Part shown: positions 17,467 to 25,908 of the stretch, in pieces
Layout of the letters: every line of letters starts with the position of its first letter
Position numbering within the stretch: position 1 is the stretch's first letter
Source of the DNA: Pseudomonadota bacterium
GTDB taxonomy: Bacteria > Pseudomonadota > Gammaproteobacteria > Burkholderiales > Burkholderiaceae_C
Direction: 5' to 3'
Length of the DNA stretch: 47,939 nt
Assembly: GCA_030538605.1 (NCBI GenBank)
Contig: JAUNTQ010000017.1
Coordinates: 1-47,939, forward strand
The notes under the pieces: generated by a model
What the model was told of the DNA's origin: nothing
The model's input: the letters and a program-made list of their open reading frames with translations, nothing else
Database searches by the model: none
Program-made: the position numbers and the translations under genes

Positions 17467-18384
17467 GTGGAAATCGCACTTGTCCTGCTCGTCATCGCCG
17501 TCATCCTCGCCGCCCGCGGCGTCAAGATCGTGCCGCAGCAAAACGCCTGGGTGGTCGAACGCCTGGGCAAATACCACGCCACGCTCTCGCCCGGCCTGAA
17601 CTTCATCATTCCCTTCTTCGACCGCGTGGCCTACCGCCACAACCTGAAAGAGATCCCGCTCGACGTGCCCAGCCAGGTCTGCATCACGCGCGACAACACG
17701 CAGCTGCAGGTCGATGGCATCCTGTACTTCCAGGTCACCGACCCCATGCGCGCCAGCTACGGCTCCAGCAACTACATCATGGCCATCTCGCAACTGGCGC
17801 AAACCACGCTGCGCAGCATCATCGGCCGGCTGGAGCTGGACAAGACCTTTGAAGAGCGCGACATGATCAACGCCAAGGTCGTCGAAGCCATCGACGAAGC
17901 CGCGCTGAACTGGGGCGTGAAAGTGCTGCGCTACGAAATCAAGGACCTGACCCCGCCCAACGAAATCCTGCGCGCCATGCAGGCACAGATCACCGCCGAG
18001 CGCGAAAAGCGCGCCGTCATCGCCACATCCGAAGGCAAGCGCCAGGAGCAGATCAACCTGGCCGAAGGCCAGAAGCAGGCCGCCATCGCCAAGTCCGAAG
18101 GCGAAAAGCAGGCCGCCATCAACAACGCCCAGGGCGAAGCCGCCGCCATCACCGAAGTGGCCAACGCCACCGCCGTGGCCATCGCCCGCGTCGGCACCGC
18201 CATCCGCCAGCCCGGCGGCGAAGACGCCGTGCAACTGAAAGTGGCCGAAAAAGCCGTCGAAGCCTACGCCCAACTGGCGCGAGAGGCCAAAACCACCCTC
18301 GTCGTGCCCAGCAACATGGCCGAAGTCTCGGCCCTCATCTCGTCCGCCATGAAGATGGTGCAGGCGCAAAAGACCAACGCCTGA
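17467..18384 (+). CDS. qmcA: SPFH/Band 7 protein (QmcA/stomatin-like)
   Basis: 305 aa from GTG 17467, with GAAGGAAA upstream. An N-terminal membrane anchor (LVLLVIAVILAARGVKIVP) is followed by a Band 7 domain: VVERLGKYHATLSPGLNF, DVPSQVCITRDN and the REMINAKVVEAID-like segment DMINAKVVEAIDE. From about 175 there is a long Ala/Glu/Lys coiled coil, with QEQINLAEGQKQAAIAKSEG. It probably scaffolds a membrane microdomain together with the NfeD protein. The next feature is tRNA-Ser, 46 bp downstream. Confidence 0.93.
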   Translation: MEIALVLLVIAVILAARGVKIVPQQNAWVVERLGKYHATLSPGLNFIIPFFDRVAYRHNLKEIPLDVPSQVCITRDNTQLQVDGILYFQVTDPMRASYGSSNYIMAISQLAQTTLRSIIGRLELDKTFEERDMINAKVVEAIDEAALNWGVKVLRYEIKDLTPPNEILRAMQAQITAEREKRAVIATSEGKRQEQINLAEGQKQAAIAKSEGEKQAAINNAQGEAAAITEVANATAVAIARVGTAIRQPGGEDAVQLKVAEKAVEAYAQLAREAKTTLVVPSNMAEVSALISSAMKMVQAQKTNA

Positions 18385-18429
18385 AACCAGCGCATCGGGC
18401 CCAGCCGCGCTACAATGCGCGGTTTCCAC

Positions 18430-18521
18430 GGAGCGGTGGATGAGTGGTTTAAGTCGCACGCCTGGAAAGCGTGTGTGGGTTAATAGCCCACCGCGGGTTC
18501 GAATCCCGCCTGCTCCGCCAG
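18430..18521 (+). tRNA. tRNA-Ser (anticodon GGA)
   Basis: 92 nt including an encoded CCA. The acceptor GGAGCGG pairs with CTGCTCC (one G-U). The anticodon arm is ACGCCTGGAAAGCGT with GGA, reading UCC/UCU. A long variable arm (TGTGGGTTAATAGCCCACC) marks a class II serine tRNA. GGGTTCGAATCCC is the T arm. A terminator follows after five bases. Confidence 0.97.
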
Positions 18522-18525
18522 ATGC

Positions 18526-18562
18526 AAACCCAAGTGATTCGTTTCACTTGGGTTTTTTCTTT
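18526..18562 (+). terminator. tRNA-Ser terminator; left member of a 37-nt direct repeat
   Basis: AAACCCAAGTGA and TCACTTGGGTTTTTT form the stem around TTCGTT-type loop text. The whole 37 bases recur exactly at 19509-19545, flanking the toxin-antitoxin pair. Confidence 0.93.
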
Positions 18563-18768
18563 GGCGCTTCACCTTCCCACCCAAAGCCAACCCGGTAGGG
18601 CCTGTACTTGATTGCAACGGGTTCGGGAGGCTTCACGGCGGAACCGTCAAGCGTGGCATGCGCTTTTCGGAGGCAAGGTCAAATGCCGAGCGCTTTCCAA
18701 AGCTCCACCGCTGAATCCCCATACAGCCAGACCACGGCCTCTTGCAACGCACGCGTACAACCGGCGCA

Positions 18769-18797
18769 TTGCACAACATACCCGTATCGGGTACATT
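18769..18797 (+). promoter_or_regulatory. Promoter and operator of the toxin-antitoxin pair
   Basis: TTGCAC (18769-18774), a 17-base spacer and TACATT (18792-18797) make a near-consensus promoter. The palindrome TACCCGTATCGGGTA (18779-18793) lies in the spacer and overlaps the -10, the expected place for repression by the antitoxin. Transcription should begin about 18803-18806, at or next to the toxin ATG. Confidence 0.65.
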
Positions 18798-18805
18798 TTG
18801 ATCAA

Positions 18806-19186
18806 ATGGAAATCCTGAAACGGAAGGACTTCGCGCGATGGCAGACGGCGCAGAAGCTGCCTGACCATGCCTTGTGCAAGGCCGTTCAAGAGATGGAAAG
18901 CGGCCTGATTGATGCCGACCTGGGCGGCTTTCTCTACAAAAAGCGCGTGGCCCGTCCGGGCGCAGGCAAGAGTGGTGGCTACCGGACGCTGCTATCAGCC
19001 CGGATAGGCAGCCGCCATGTGTTCTTGCATGGGTTCCCGAAGAACGACAAGGCGAACATCACGCAGGGCGAGAAGAAGGCACTGCAATTTACTGGCAAGG
19101 TGCTTCTTGAGTTGCCTGCAGCAGCTTTGTCAATAGCCCTGGAATCGGGCGTGTTACTGGAGGTGCATTGTGAGCAAGATCATTGA
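18806..19186 (+). CDS. RelE/ParE-superfamily toxin (COG4737-like) of a type II toxin-antitoxin pair
   Basis: 126 aa from ATG 18806 (MEILKRKDFARWQ). The open frame continues upstream to 18608, but promoter and operator lie there. GGFLYKKRVARPGAGKSGGYRTL near 40-62 (cited in part) and HVFLHGFPKNDKANI near 75-89 are typical of RelE-like mRNA-interferase toxins of this group. The antitoxin gene overlaps its 3' end by 17 bases. No ribosome site is visible, and the message may be leaderless. It is flanked on both sides by identical terminator copies, suggesting arrival as a cassette beside tRNA-Ser. Confidence 0.88.
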   Translation: MEILKRKDFARWQTAQKLPDHALCKAVQEMESGLIDADLGGFLYKKRVARPGAGKSGGYRTLLSARIGSRHVFLHGFPKNDKANITQGEKKALQFTGKVLLELPAAALSIALESGVLLEVHCEQDH

Positions 19187-19472
19187 ATCGCTGCGTGGCG
19201 ACCTGGCCGCGCTTCACGAGGCCGGGGCGATCAGCAAAGTGACGATGCGTCAGTTCGACGCCATCTGCCCACCGCCGGTGCGGGAGTTGGATGCGGCCGA
19301 CATCAAGCATCTGCGCGAAACCTTGAAATTCAGCCAGCCCGTGTTTGCCCTTCACCTGCACACCACTGCCTCGACCGTGCGCAAGTGGGAGCAAGGCGAA
19401 ACGCGCCCCGCAGGCCCGGCGCTCAAACTGCTCAACGTGATTGCCGACAAAGGCTTGCAGGCCATCATCTGA
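19170..19472 (+). CDS. Antitoxin with XRE-type helix-turn-helix (NadS/COG2944-like)
   Basis: 100 aa from GTG 19170, with TGGAGGTG just upstream, overlapping the toxin gene. The C-terminal half is a helix-turn-helix, LRETLKFSQPVFALHLHT then TVRKWEQGETRPAGPALKLL, with the WEQG-RxPxGPA pattern of NadS-type antitoxins. It should neutralise the neighbouring toxin and repress the shared promoter through the palindrome at 18779-18793. Confidence 0.9.
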   Translation: MSKIIESLRGDLAALHEAGAISKVTMRQFDAICPPPVRELDAADIKHLRETLKFSQPVFALHLHTTASTVRKWEQGETRPAGPALKLLNVIADKGLQAII

Positions 19473-19508
19473 TGGCAGATGGAGGCTCAAAGGCCATATT
19501 CGCAAACA

Positions 19509-19545
19509 CAAACCCAAGTGATTCGTTTCACTTGGGTTTTTTCTT
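19509..19545. terminator. Second copy of the tRNA-Ser terminator (right member of the 37-nt direct repeat)
   Basis: Identical over 37 bases to 18526-18562. The stem-loop also reads on the minus strand, where it would follow the GNAT gene. The 983-base spacing of the two copies holds only the toxin-antitoxin pair and its leader. Confidence 0.93.
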
Positions 19546-19564
19546 GGGCTGAAGTTTTTTCGCC

Positions 19565-20038
19565 TCACGGCAGCGCCCGCCGCATGTCGATGTGGGCAAT
19601 ACCCACTTCCTCATATGGCTCGCCCTGCGCGGCGTAGCCCAGGCGCTGGTAGAAGGCTTCGGCGCTGCGCTGGGCGCTGAGGACGATGTGGGTGTCGCCG
19701 CGCTGGTGGGCGGCTTGTTGCAGGGCTTGCACGATGAGGCGGCCCAGGCCACTGCCGCGCAAGGGGCGGGCCACGGCCATGCGGCCGATGCGCGCATGAC
19801 CGCTGCCAGGCAGGCCTTCTTGCAGCAGGCGGCCGGTGGCCACGGGCGTGCCCAGCGGGTTGAAAGCGACCGCGTGCACGGCGCTGGCGTCGGCGTCGTC
19901 CCATTCGTCTTCGCGGGTGATGCCCTGCTCTTCGATGAACACGGCGGTGCGCAGGGCACGGGCGGCTTCGCCCAGGGTGGCCCAGTCGCCGGTGTGCACG
20001 CGGATGACGGGCTGGTCGCTTTCGTCGGTGGGTGGCAT
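19565..20038 (-). CDS. GNAT family N-acetyltransferase
   Basis: 157 aa from ATG 20038. GTG 20086 is an alternative that would overlap the upstream hydrolase stop (GTGA). AVFIEEQGITREDEWDD near 33-49 and the acetyl-CoA loop RPLRGSGLGRLIV near 92-104 are the marks of an ElaA/YjdJ-like GNAT. It transfers an acetyl group to an unknown amine. It is downstream of, and probably coupled to, the hydrolase gene. Its own 3' end is at the duplicated terminator. Confidence 0.85.
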   Translation of the reverse strand: MPPTDESDQPVIRVHTGDWATLGEAARALRTAVFIEEQGITREDEWDDADASAVHAVAFNPLGTPVATGRLLQEGLPGSGHARIGRMAVARPLRGSGLGRLIVQALQQAAHQRGDTHIVLSAQRSAEAFYQRLGYAAQGEPYEEVGIAHIDMRRALP

Positions 20039-20082
20039 GGCGGGCAGTGAAGGTCGTGGGTTGAATCGATCTTGGCACACGC

Positions 20083-21045
20083 TCACAGCCCGAAGGCGGT
20101 GCGCAGTGCGGTTGCTGCATCGCGGTGCAGTTGGCGTGCTTCGGCAATCGCGCGGCCCATGGTGATGAAGCCGTGGACGACGCCGCGGTAGATCTCCAGT
20201 TCAACCGGCACGCCTGCGGCGCGCAACTTGTCGGCGTAAAGCAGGCCTTCGTCGACCAACGGATCGCACTCGGCCAGGCCCACCCAGGCGGGGGTCACGT
20301 CGTCCACTTCGGCGCTTTTCAGGGGGGCGAAGCGCCAGTCGCTGCGGTCCACGCTGTCGATGTACTGGTGGAAGAACCAGTCGATGAGCTGCTTGTCCAG
20401 CACGGGGCCGTGGGCGTAGATCTGGTGCGAAGGGGTGTCTTGGTGGTCGGTGGTGCCGGGGTAGATGAGCAGTTGCAGCGCCAGTTCAAGCCCTTCGTCG
20501 CGCGCGTGGATGGCGTTGACGGCAGCCAGCGTGCCACCTGCGGAATCACCCCCTACGGCGATGCGGCGCGCATCCAGCCCGAGCCGTTTGGCGCCTTTTT
20601 CGGCCAGCCAGGCCAGGGCGTCCCAGGCGTCGTTGACGGCAGTGGGAAAGCGCCACTCGGGCGCCAGCCGGTAGTCCAGCGAGAGCACGGCAGCGCCGCT
20701 TTGCTGGCTGATGGCGCGGCAGAAGGTGTCGTGCGAGGCCACACTGCCGATGGTGAAGCCGCCACCGTGGGTGAACAGCAGCACGGGCAGGCCGGTGTGT
20801 GTGCTGGGGGCGTAAAGGCGCGCAGGCAGCGCAAAGCCGTCGCGCGCGGGGATGTGCAGGTCTTGCACGCGCGCCAGCTCGGGCTTGGGCACGTCGAGCA
20901 CGCCGATGGATTTGGCGTAGGCGGCCTTGGCCTCGGCAGGCGTGAGGGTGTGCAGGGGCGGGTACGGCGCGCGCGCCATGCGCTCGACCAGCAGGCGCAT
21001 GGCGGGCGTGAGGCGGGCGGTGATGTCGGGGCTGGGCGGGGTCAT
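20083..21045 (-). CDS. Alpha/beta hydrolase, hormone-sensitive-lipase family esterase
   Basis: 320 aa from ATG 21045. HGGG at 93-96 forms the oxyanion hole. GDSAGG at 166-171 carries the nucleophile Ser168. AECDPLVDEG near 260 and VVHGF near 290 supply the acid and histidine. The LDYRLAPEWRFP block is typical of this family (bacterial HSL, family IV). It is a cytoplasmic carboxylesterase by type, with unknown substrate. No signal peptide is seen. Confidence 0.92.
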   Translation of the reverse strand: MTPPSPDITARLTPAMRLLVERMARAPYPPLHTLTPAEAKAAYAKSIGVLDVPKPELARVQDLHIPARDGFALPARLYAPSTHTGLPVLLFTHGGGFTIGSVASHDTFCRAISQQSGAAVLSLDYRLAPEWRFPTAVNDAWDALAWLAEKGAKRLGLDARRIAVGGDSAGGTLAAVNAIHARDEGLELALQLLIYPGTTDHQDTPSHQIYAHGPVLDKQLIDWFFHQYIDSVDRSDWRFAPLKSAEVDDVTPAWVGLAECDPLVDEGLLYADKLRAAGVPVELEIYRGVVHGFITMGRAIAEARQLHRDAATALRTAFGL

Positions 21046-21133
21046 GACGAAAAAAAGAAAACGCTGCTGCGCCATGAACGGGCAGCAGCGGGATGACACG
21101 TCGCGCCGCAGAGCGAGCGAGGTCGTTTGGCGG

Positions 21134-21967
21134 TCAGCGCGTGGCGAAGCGCGCGCGGCAGCCGTTGTTGACCCACAGCTGACCACGTGTGTAGCCCCAG
21201 CTCTGGCCTTCGCGGCAATCGGCTTGCGACAGCTGCTCGATCAGGCGCGGGCGGCCCTGGCGGCCGTCCCATTGGCACTGGGTGTAGCGGTTGCCCTCGC
21301 TGGCGCAGGTGGTGGTGTAGCCGCCATAGCCCCAGCCGCCCCTGGCACCCGAGTCCACGGCGTAGCCGCCCGCAGGGGCAAATTCGCCCCGGCAGCCGCC
21401 ACTGACCCAGACCCGGCCATTGCCGCTGCCCCAGGTCTGGCCTTCGATGCAGGCCGTCTGCGACAGCTGGCGCTGCAACACCAGACGCCCTTGCACGGGT
21501 GCGCGGCATTCGCGCGGAGAGCCGCCGTCGCTTTCGCAGCGCAGCACGTAGTTGTTGCCGGGGTTGTGGCCATAGCGGCCTTCTGGCAGCACTCGCCCGC
21601 CGTCATAGCCCCGATCCGAAGCAATCGGAGGGGCAAAGACGACGTTGGGGTCATCGCGCGTGAGGCCTACCCCGGCGCTGCCCTGGCCGCCTGCGTTGCG
21701 GGCATCGGCAAAGCGGCCGCGGCAGCCCTGCGCCACCCACACGGTGCCCGGCCAGCGGCTGCCCCAGCTGCGGCCTTCCACACAGTCGGTCGACGACAGC
21801 TTCTGCACCAGCACGGGGGCGCTGCCAAAGGGGGTGCGGCATTCGTTGAACTGGCCGTCGTGGCTTTCGCACACGATGGTCGATCGCTGGTCGATCTGCG
21901 CCTGTGCCAGCGGCGCGGCAGCGGTCAGCGCCAGCGCGGCCGTCAGGGTCAACATCGGTCTGGACAT
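21134..21967 (-). CDS. Exported protein with three DUF3011 repeats
   Basis: 277 aa with a signal peptide ending AQA (about residue 24). Three tandem units follow, each with a pair of Cys early (CESHDGQFNEC, CESDGGSPREC, CASEGNRYTQC), then LSxxxCxEGxSWG and xVWVxxGCRxxF. Each unit has four cysteines, so disulfides are likely in the periplasm or outside. DUF3011 has no settled function; lectin-like or wall-binding roles are only guesses. It stands alone, with no operon partner. Confidence 0.85.
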   Translation of the reverse strand: MSRPMLTLTAALALTAAAPLAQAQIDQRSTIVCESHDGQFNECRTPFGSAPVLVQKLSSTDCVEGRSWGSRWPGTVWVAQGCRGRFADARNAGGQGSAGVGLTRDDPNVVFAPPIASDRGYDGGRVLPEGRYGHNPGNNYVLRCESDGGSPRECRAPVQGRLVLQRQLSQTACIEGQTWGSGNGRVWVSGGCRGEFAPAGGYAVDSGARGGWGYGGYTTTCASEGNRYTQCQWDGRQGRPRLIEQLSQADCREGQSWGYTRGQLWVNNGCRARFATR

Positions 21968-22159
21968 GGGTTTTCTCCTTCATGAAAAAACAATTTAACG
22001 CACCACCCCACCCGCAGGTTGGCCGGGGAGCCACGGCAGGCGGCCAGCGCCCTTGTGCCGCGCGGGACATGGGCACGCCAAAGCCCCTGCCGTTTGGCTG
22101 AATAATGAACCGTTGCCCATCACCCAGACCAGTCCATCGTAGCGCGGAAGCCCTTGCCC

Positions 22160-23296
22160 ATGGCCCTCATCCAGTACCTCACCCAGATCGAGTTCGACTT
22201 TGGCGCGCTTGAGCGCCTGCCCGCCCATTGCGAGCGCGTGGGCATCACGCGCCCGCTCATCGTCACCGACGCGGGCGTGCGCGCCGCCGGCGTGTTGCAG
22301 CCGGTGCTGGCCAGCCTGGCCGCCCTGCCCCATGCGGTGTTCGACGACGTGCCCTCCAACCCCACCGAAGCCGCCGTGCGCGGCGCGGTGGCGCTGTATC
22401 GCACCCAGGGCTGCGACGGCCTGATCGCCGTGGGCGGTGGCAGCCCCATCGACTGCGCCAAGGGCGTGGCCATTGCCGCCACGCACGAGGGGCCGCTCAA
22501 GACCTACGCCACCATCGAAGGCGGCTCGCCGCGCATCTCGGACGCCGTGGCCCCGCTCATCGCCGTGCCCACCACCGCAGGCACCGGCAGCGAAGTGGCG
22601 CGCGGTGCCATCGTCATCGTGGATGACGGGCGCAAGCTGGGCTTTCACAGCTGGCACCTCATGCCTAAAGCGGCCATTTGCGACCCCGCGCTCACGCTCG
22701 GCCTGCCGCCGCACCTCACAGCCGCCACCGGCATGGACGCCATCGCCCACTGCATGGAAGTGTTCATGGCCCCGGCCTTCAACCCCGTGGCCGACGGCAT
22801 TGCGCTGGAGGGCCTGCGCCGCGGCTGGACGCACATCGAGCGCGCCACGCAAGACGGCAGCGACCGCGACGCGCGGCTGAACATGATGGCCGCCAGCATG
22901 CACGGCGCGCTGGGCTTTCAGAAAGGGCTGGGCTGCGTGCATTCTTTAAGCCACAGCCTGGGCGGGCTGGTGCCCCGCCTGCACCACGGCACGCTCAACG
23001 CCATCTTCCTGCCCGCCGTGATCCGCTTCAACGCCGAAGCCGACAGCGTGCGCAGCCAGGCGCGCATCGCCCGCATGGCGCAGGCCATGGGCCTACCCGA
23101 GGGCGCTGACGTGGCGCAAGCCGTGCACGAGATGACCGCCCGCCTAGGCCTACCCACCGGCCTGCGTGCGCTGGGCGTGCAAGAGGCGCAGTTTGGCGAC
23201 ATCACCCACCACGCGCTGCGCGACCACTGCCACGGCACCAACCCGCGCGTCGCCAGCGCGGACGACTACGCCCGCATGCTGACCGAGTCGATGTAA
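22160..23296 (+). CDS. Iron-containing alcohol dehydrogenase family protein
   Basis: 378 aa from ATG 22160. A Rossmann-like NAD(P) domain has GGGSPIDCAKG near 94-104 and TTAGTGSEVARGAI near 137-150. Metal ligands are expected in DAIAHCMEVF, GCVHSLSHSLGG and LHHGTLNAIF. Group III (iron) alcohol dehydrogenases reduce or oxidise alcohols and aldehydes; maleylacetate reductases are close relatives, so the substrate stays open. It is a single gene divergent from the DUF3011 gene. Confidence 0.92.
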   Translation: MALIQYLTQIEFDFGALERLPAHCERVGITRPLIVTDAGVRAAGVLQPVLASLAALPHAVFDDVPSNPTEAAVRGAVALYRTQGCDGLIAVGGGSPIDCAKGVAIAATHEGPLKTYATIEGGSPRISDAVAPLIAVPTTAGTGSEVARGAIVIVDDGRKLGFHSWHLMPKAAICDPALTLGLPPHLTAATGMDAIAHCMEVFMAPAFNPVADGIALEGLRRGWTHIERATQDGSDRDARLNMMAASMHGALGFQKGLGCVHSLSHSLGGLVPRLHHGTLNAIFLPAVIRFNAEADSVRSQARIARMAQAMGLPEGADVAQAVHEMTARLGLPTGLRALGVQEAQFGDITHHALRDHCHGTNPRVASADDYARMLTESM

Positions 23297-23309
23297 CCCA
23301 CCGTCGCCT

Positions 23310-23879
23310 TCAGCGCTGCACCATCGGCAACCAGTCGCCATCCACTTCTTCACCCGCCACGGACGTCATATCAGGCGTGCCGGGCGTGAGCGCCTTGCCT
23401 TGCAGCGACCAGCGGTGGCGCAGCGCAAAGTCGAAGCCCGGCGCGCTCTGGCGGCAGGCGATGTCTTGCGTGCTGAAGTCCGGGGCCAAGTCGAGACACG
23501 GCAGGCCGGGCGTGCCGGGCGATTCGCTCACGGGCACGGTGGCACGGCCTTCGTGCCAGGGCACGTAAAAGGCGCTGATGCGCCCATCGCTTGCGCGCAA
23601 CACCATCAGCCGCAGGCGCGGCGCATCGGCAGTGCGCATGCCTGGGGGCAGATAGCGCGCGTCGTCCGGCGCACTCGCCCACATGAAGGTGGCGGGCAGC
23701 AGCTTGATCACGCGCACGCTCGGCACGCCTTCCACCGGGCGCGGGCCGGTGGCATAGCGCCAGCCCAGCACCAGCCCCACCAGCACGGCGGCGGCCATCA
23801 TGCCGCGCAGCGCCGCGATGAGGATGCGCTGCTCGCTCCAGGCCTGCGGCTCAGTCAAAGCGCAGCGTCTTGACGCCAC
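23310..23879 (-). CDS. Hypothetical membrane-anchored protein
   Basis: Up to 189 aa from GTG 23879, overlapping the rpiA 3' end by 29 bases. A later start near 23801 (MMAAAVLVG) or a TTG next to the rpiA stop is possible. One hydrophobic helix (about 25-45) is followed by a soluble domain with [21 protein letters not shown] and [17 protein letters not shown] do not recognise the family. Codon use fits a real gene, and it is likely co-transcribed after rpiA. Confidence 0.7.
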   Translation of the reverse strand: MASRRCALTEPQAWSEQRILIAALRGMMAAAVLVGLVLGWRYATGPRPVEGVPSVRVIKLLPATFMWASAPDDARYLPPGMRTADAPRLRLMVLRASDGRISAFYVPWHEGRATVPVSESPGTPGLPCLDLAPDFSTQDIACRQSAPGFDFALRHRWSLQGKALTPGTPDMTSVAGEEVDGDWLPMVQR

Positions 23880-24525
23880 CGGGCGTGCCCAGCAGGCACA
23901 CCTGCGCGCGCTGGTGCGCGAACACGCCCACCGTCACCACGCCGGGCCACTGGTTCACCTCGCTCTCGAATGCCAGCGGCTCTTCAATGCGCAAGCCGCG
24001 CACGTCCAGAACGTGCTGGCCGTTGTCGGTCACCAGCGGCGCGCCGTCCTTCAGGCGCAGCGTGGCCTCGCCGTTCATCGCCGCAAACTGCCGCGTGATG
24101 CGGGCCGCCGCCATCGGGATGACCTCCACCGGCAGCGGAAAGCGCCCCAGCACGTCCACGCGCTTGCTCTCGTCGGCAATGCACACGAAGCGGCGCGCCT
24201 GCGCGGCCACGATCTTCTCGCGCGTGAGCGCCGCGCCGCCGCCCTTGACCATGTGGCCGCGCGCGTCGATCTCGTCCGCGCCGTCGATGTACACGGCCAA
24301 CTCGCCCACGGCATTGGCCTCGAACACGGCAATGCCCAGGCTTTTCAGCCGCGCGGTAGAGGCTTCTGACGACGACACCGCGCCCGCGATGCGGTCCTTG
24401 ATCTGCGCCAGCGCGTCGATGAAGCAATTCACCGTCGAGCCGGTGCCCACGCCTACGATCTCGCCCGGCACCACATGCTCCAGCGCAGCCAAGCCCACCA
24501 TCCGCTTCAATTCGTCTTGCGTCAT
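23851..24525 (-). CDS. rpiA: Ribose-5-phosphate isomerase A
   Basis: 224 aa from ATG 24525 ([11 protein letters not shown]), the family length. [15 protein letters not shown] near 25-39 binds phosphate. [22 protein letters not shown] and [14 protein letters not shown] are the RpiA signatures, with the catalytic Glu/Lys region after DGADEID. It interconverts ribose 5-phosphate and ribulose 5-phosphate in the cytoplasm. It is divergent from pyrD with only 44 bases between starts, so their promoters must overlap; both feed nucleotide synthesis. Confidence 0.97.
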   Translation of the reverse strand: MTQDELKRMVGLAALEHVVPGEIVGVGTGSTVNCFIDALAQIKDRIAGAVSSSEASTARLKSLGIAVFEANAVGELAVYIDGADEIDARGHMVKGGGAALTREKIVAAQARRFVCIADESKRVDVLGRFPLPVEVIPMAAARITRQFAAMNGEATLRLKDGAPLVTDNGQHVLDVRGLRIEEPLAFESEVNQWPGVVTVGVFAHQRAQVCLLGTPGGVKTLRFD

Positions 24526-24569
24526 TTGCGACAATTTCCCGTTGCTTTGCACACGACAAGAATTATCCG

Positions 24570-25634
24570 ATGGCACTCATCCCCTACGGCCTGGCGCGCG
24601 CCGCCCTCTTCAGCCTCGACGCCGAAAAGGCGCACGAACTCACCCTGCACACCCTCGCCCGCACACAAGGCACGCCGCTGCAACGCGCCTGGGCGCAAGC
24701 GCGCGTGTACGACCCCGTCACGCTGGCCGGCCTGCCCTTTCCCAACCGCGTGGGCCTGGCCGCCGGGCTGGACAAGAACGCCCGCTGCATCGACGCCTGG
24801 AACGCCATGGGCTTCGGCTTCGTCGAAGTGGGCACCGTCACCCCGCTGGCGCAGCCCGGCAACCCCAAGCCGCGCATGTTCCGCCTGCCGCAGAAAAACG
24901 CCCTCATCAACCGCCTGGGCTTCAACAACGAGGGCCTGCAAGCATTCGTGCGTCACGTAGAAAGCTCTCGTTTCCATAGCGAACAGCGCATGCAGAACCA
25001 GCGCCAGCGCATGGTGCTTGGCCTGAACATCGGCAAGAACGCCGCCACGCCCATCGAGCGCGCCACCGGCGACTACCTCAGCTGCCTGACAGGCGTCTAC
25101 CCGCACGCCGACTACGTGACGGTGAACATCAGCAGCCCCAACACCCAGAACCTGCGCGATCTGCAAAGCGACGCCGCGCTGCACGCGCTGCTCTCGGCCC
25201 TCAAAAGCCGCCAGGGCGAACTGGCCGCCGAGCATGGCCGCCACGTGCCGCTGTTCCTGAAAATCGCGCCCGACCTGGACGACGCCCAAGTGCAGGCCAT
25301 CGCCGATGCGCTGCAAACCCACGGCATCGACGGCGTCGTCGCCACCAACACCACCTTGTCGCGCGAAGCCGTCGCGGGCCTGCCCCATGCAGACGAAGCG
25401 GGCGGCCTGTCAGGTGCGCCCGTGCTTGAAGCCAGCAACCGCGTCATCCGCCAGCTGCGCACCGCGCTCGGCCCCGGCTTTCCCATCATCGGCGTGGGCG
25501 GCGTGCTGAGCGGGGCCGACGCCCTCGGCAAAATCCAGGCAGGCGCAGACGTGGTGCAGATCTACACCGGCCTGATCTACAAGGGGCCGCCGCTGGTGGG
25601 CGAAGTGGCGCGGGCGCTGGCCGCTGGGCGGTGA
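24570..25634 (+). CDS. pyrD: Dihydroorotate dehydrogenase (quinone), class 2
   Basis: 354 aa. The N-terminal membrane-associating helix pair ([20 protein letters not shown]) marks class 2. [37 protein letters not shown] with the catalytic Ser, KIAPDLDD and [12 protein letters not shown] are all present. It oxidises dihydroorotate to orotate and passes electrons to quinone. Between HVE and [10 protein letters not shown], near residue 130-145, there is an extra Arg/Gln-rich stretch of about ten residues relative to the E. coli enzyme. Confidence 0.97.
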   Translation: MALIPYGLARAALFSLDAEKAHELTLHTLARTQGTPLQRAWAQARVYDPVTLAGLPFPNRVGLAAGLDKNARCIDAWNAMGFGFVEVGTVTPLAQPGNPKPRMFRLPQKNALINRLGFNNEGLQAFVRHVESSRFHSEQRMQNQRQRMVLGLNIGKNAATPIERATGDYLSCLTGVYPHADYVTVNISSPNTQNLRDLQSDAALHALLSALKSRQGELAAEHGRHVPLFLKIAPDLDDAQVQAIADALQTHGIDGVVATNTTLSREAVAGLPHADEAGGLSGAPVLEASNRVIRQLRTALGPGFPIIGVGGVLSGADALGKIQAGADVVQIYTGLIYKGPPLVGEVARALAAGR

Positions 25635-25707
25635 GCGGCTGGGCAGACCGTGCTCAGATGGCCTGCCAAAGCTGAAACGACACATGCTGGCGCGCCAAGG
25701 CGAAGCG

Positions 25708-25908
25708 TCAAACCTTGCATGACTGGCGTGAGCGCTCGGCCTTGTAGTCGAACGTGTCGTCCCAGTCCAGCTTGCCAAACAGCGCCACCATGCGCTGCTG
25801 TTCACGGCGGGCGATGAACTCCCTCAGCGCGCGGGTCACGGTGGCCTTCTTGGTCGGCTCGCCGCTGATGCCGAAAGCCTTTTCCAGCAGATCAGGGTCA
25901 ATATCCAT
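25708..25908 (-). CDS. Orphan VapB-type antitoxin (pfam09957-like)
   Basis: 66 aa from ATG 25908; GTG 25911 would add one residue. [20 protein letters not shown], then VTRALREFIARREQQ and GKLDWDD match VapB proteins that begin with a ribbon-helix-helix-like DNA-binding part. The start shares a base with the stop of the upstream oxidase gene (TGATG). The normal PIN-domain vapC partner is absent: only 73 bases separate this stop from the convergent pyrD stop. The C-terminus QSCKV looks like read-through after a deletion. It may be a relic or may act on a toxin elsewhere. Confidence 0.8.
   Translation of the reverse strand: MDIDPDLLEKAFGISGEPTKKATVTRALREFIARREQQRMVALFGKLDWDDTFDYKAERSRQSCKV

Noticed and set aside
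18608-18805. N-terminal extension of the toxin gene
   Set aside because: The region contains the promoter and operator and its translation does not look like a RelE-family N-terminus.
25410-25805. VapC toxin downstream of the orphan VapB
   Set aside because: The only frame there lacks the VDTSVW start and acidic PIN-domain residues and is antisense to pyrD.
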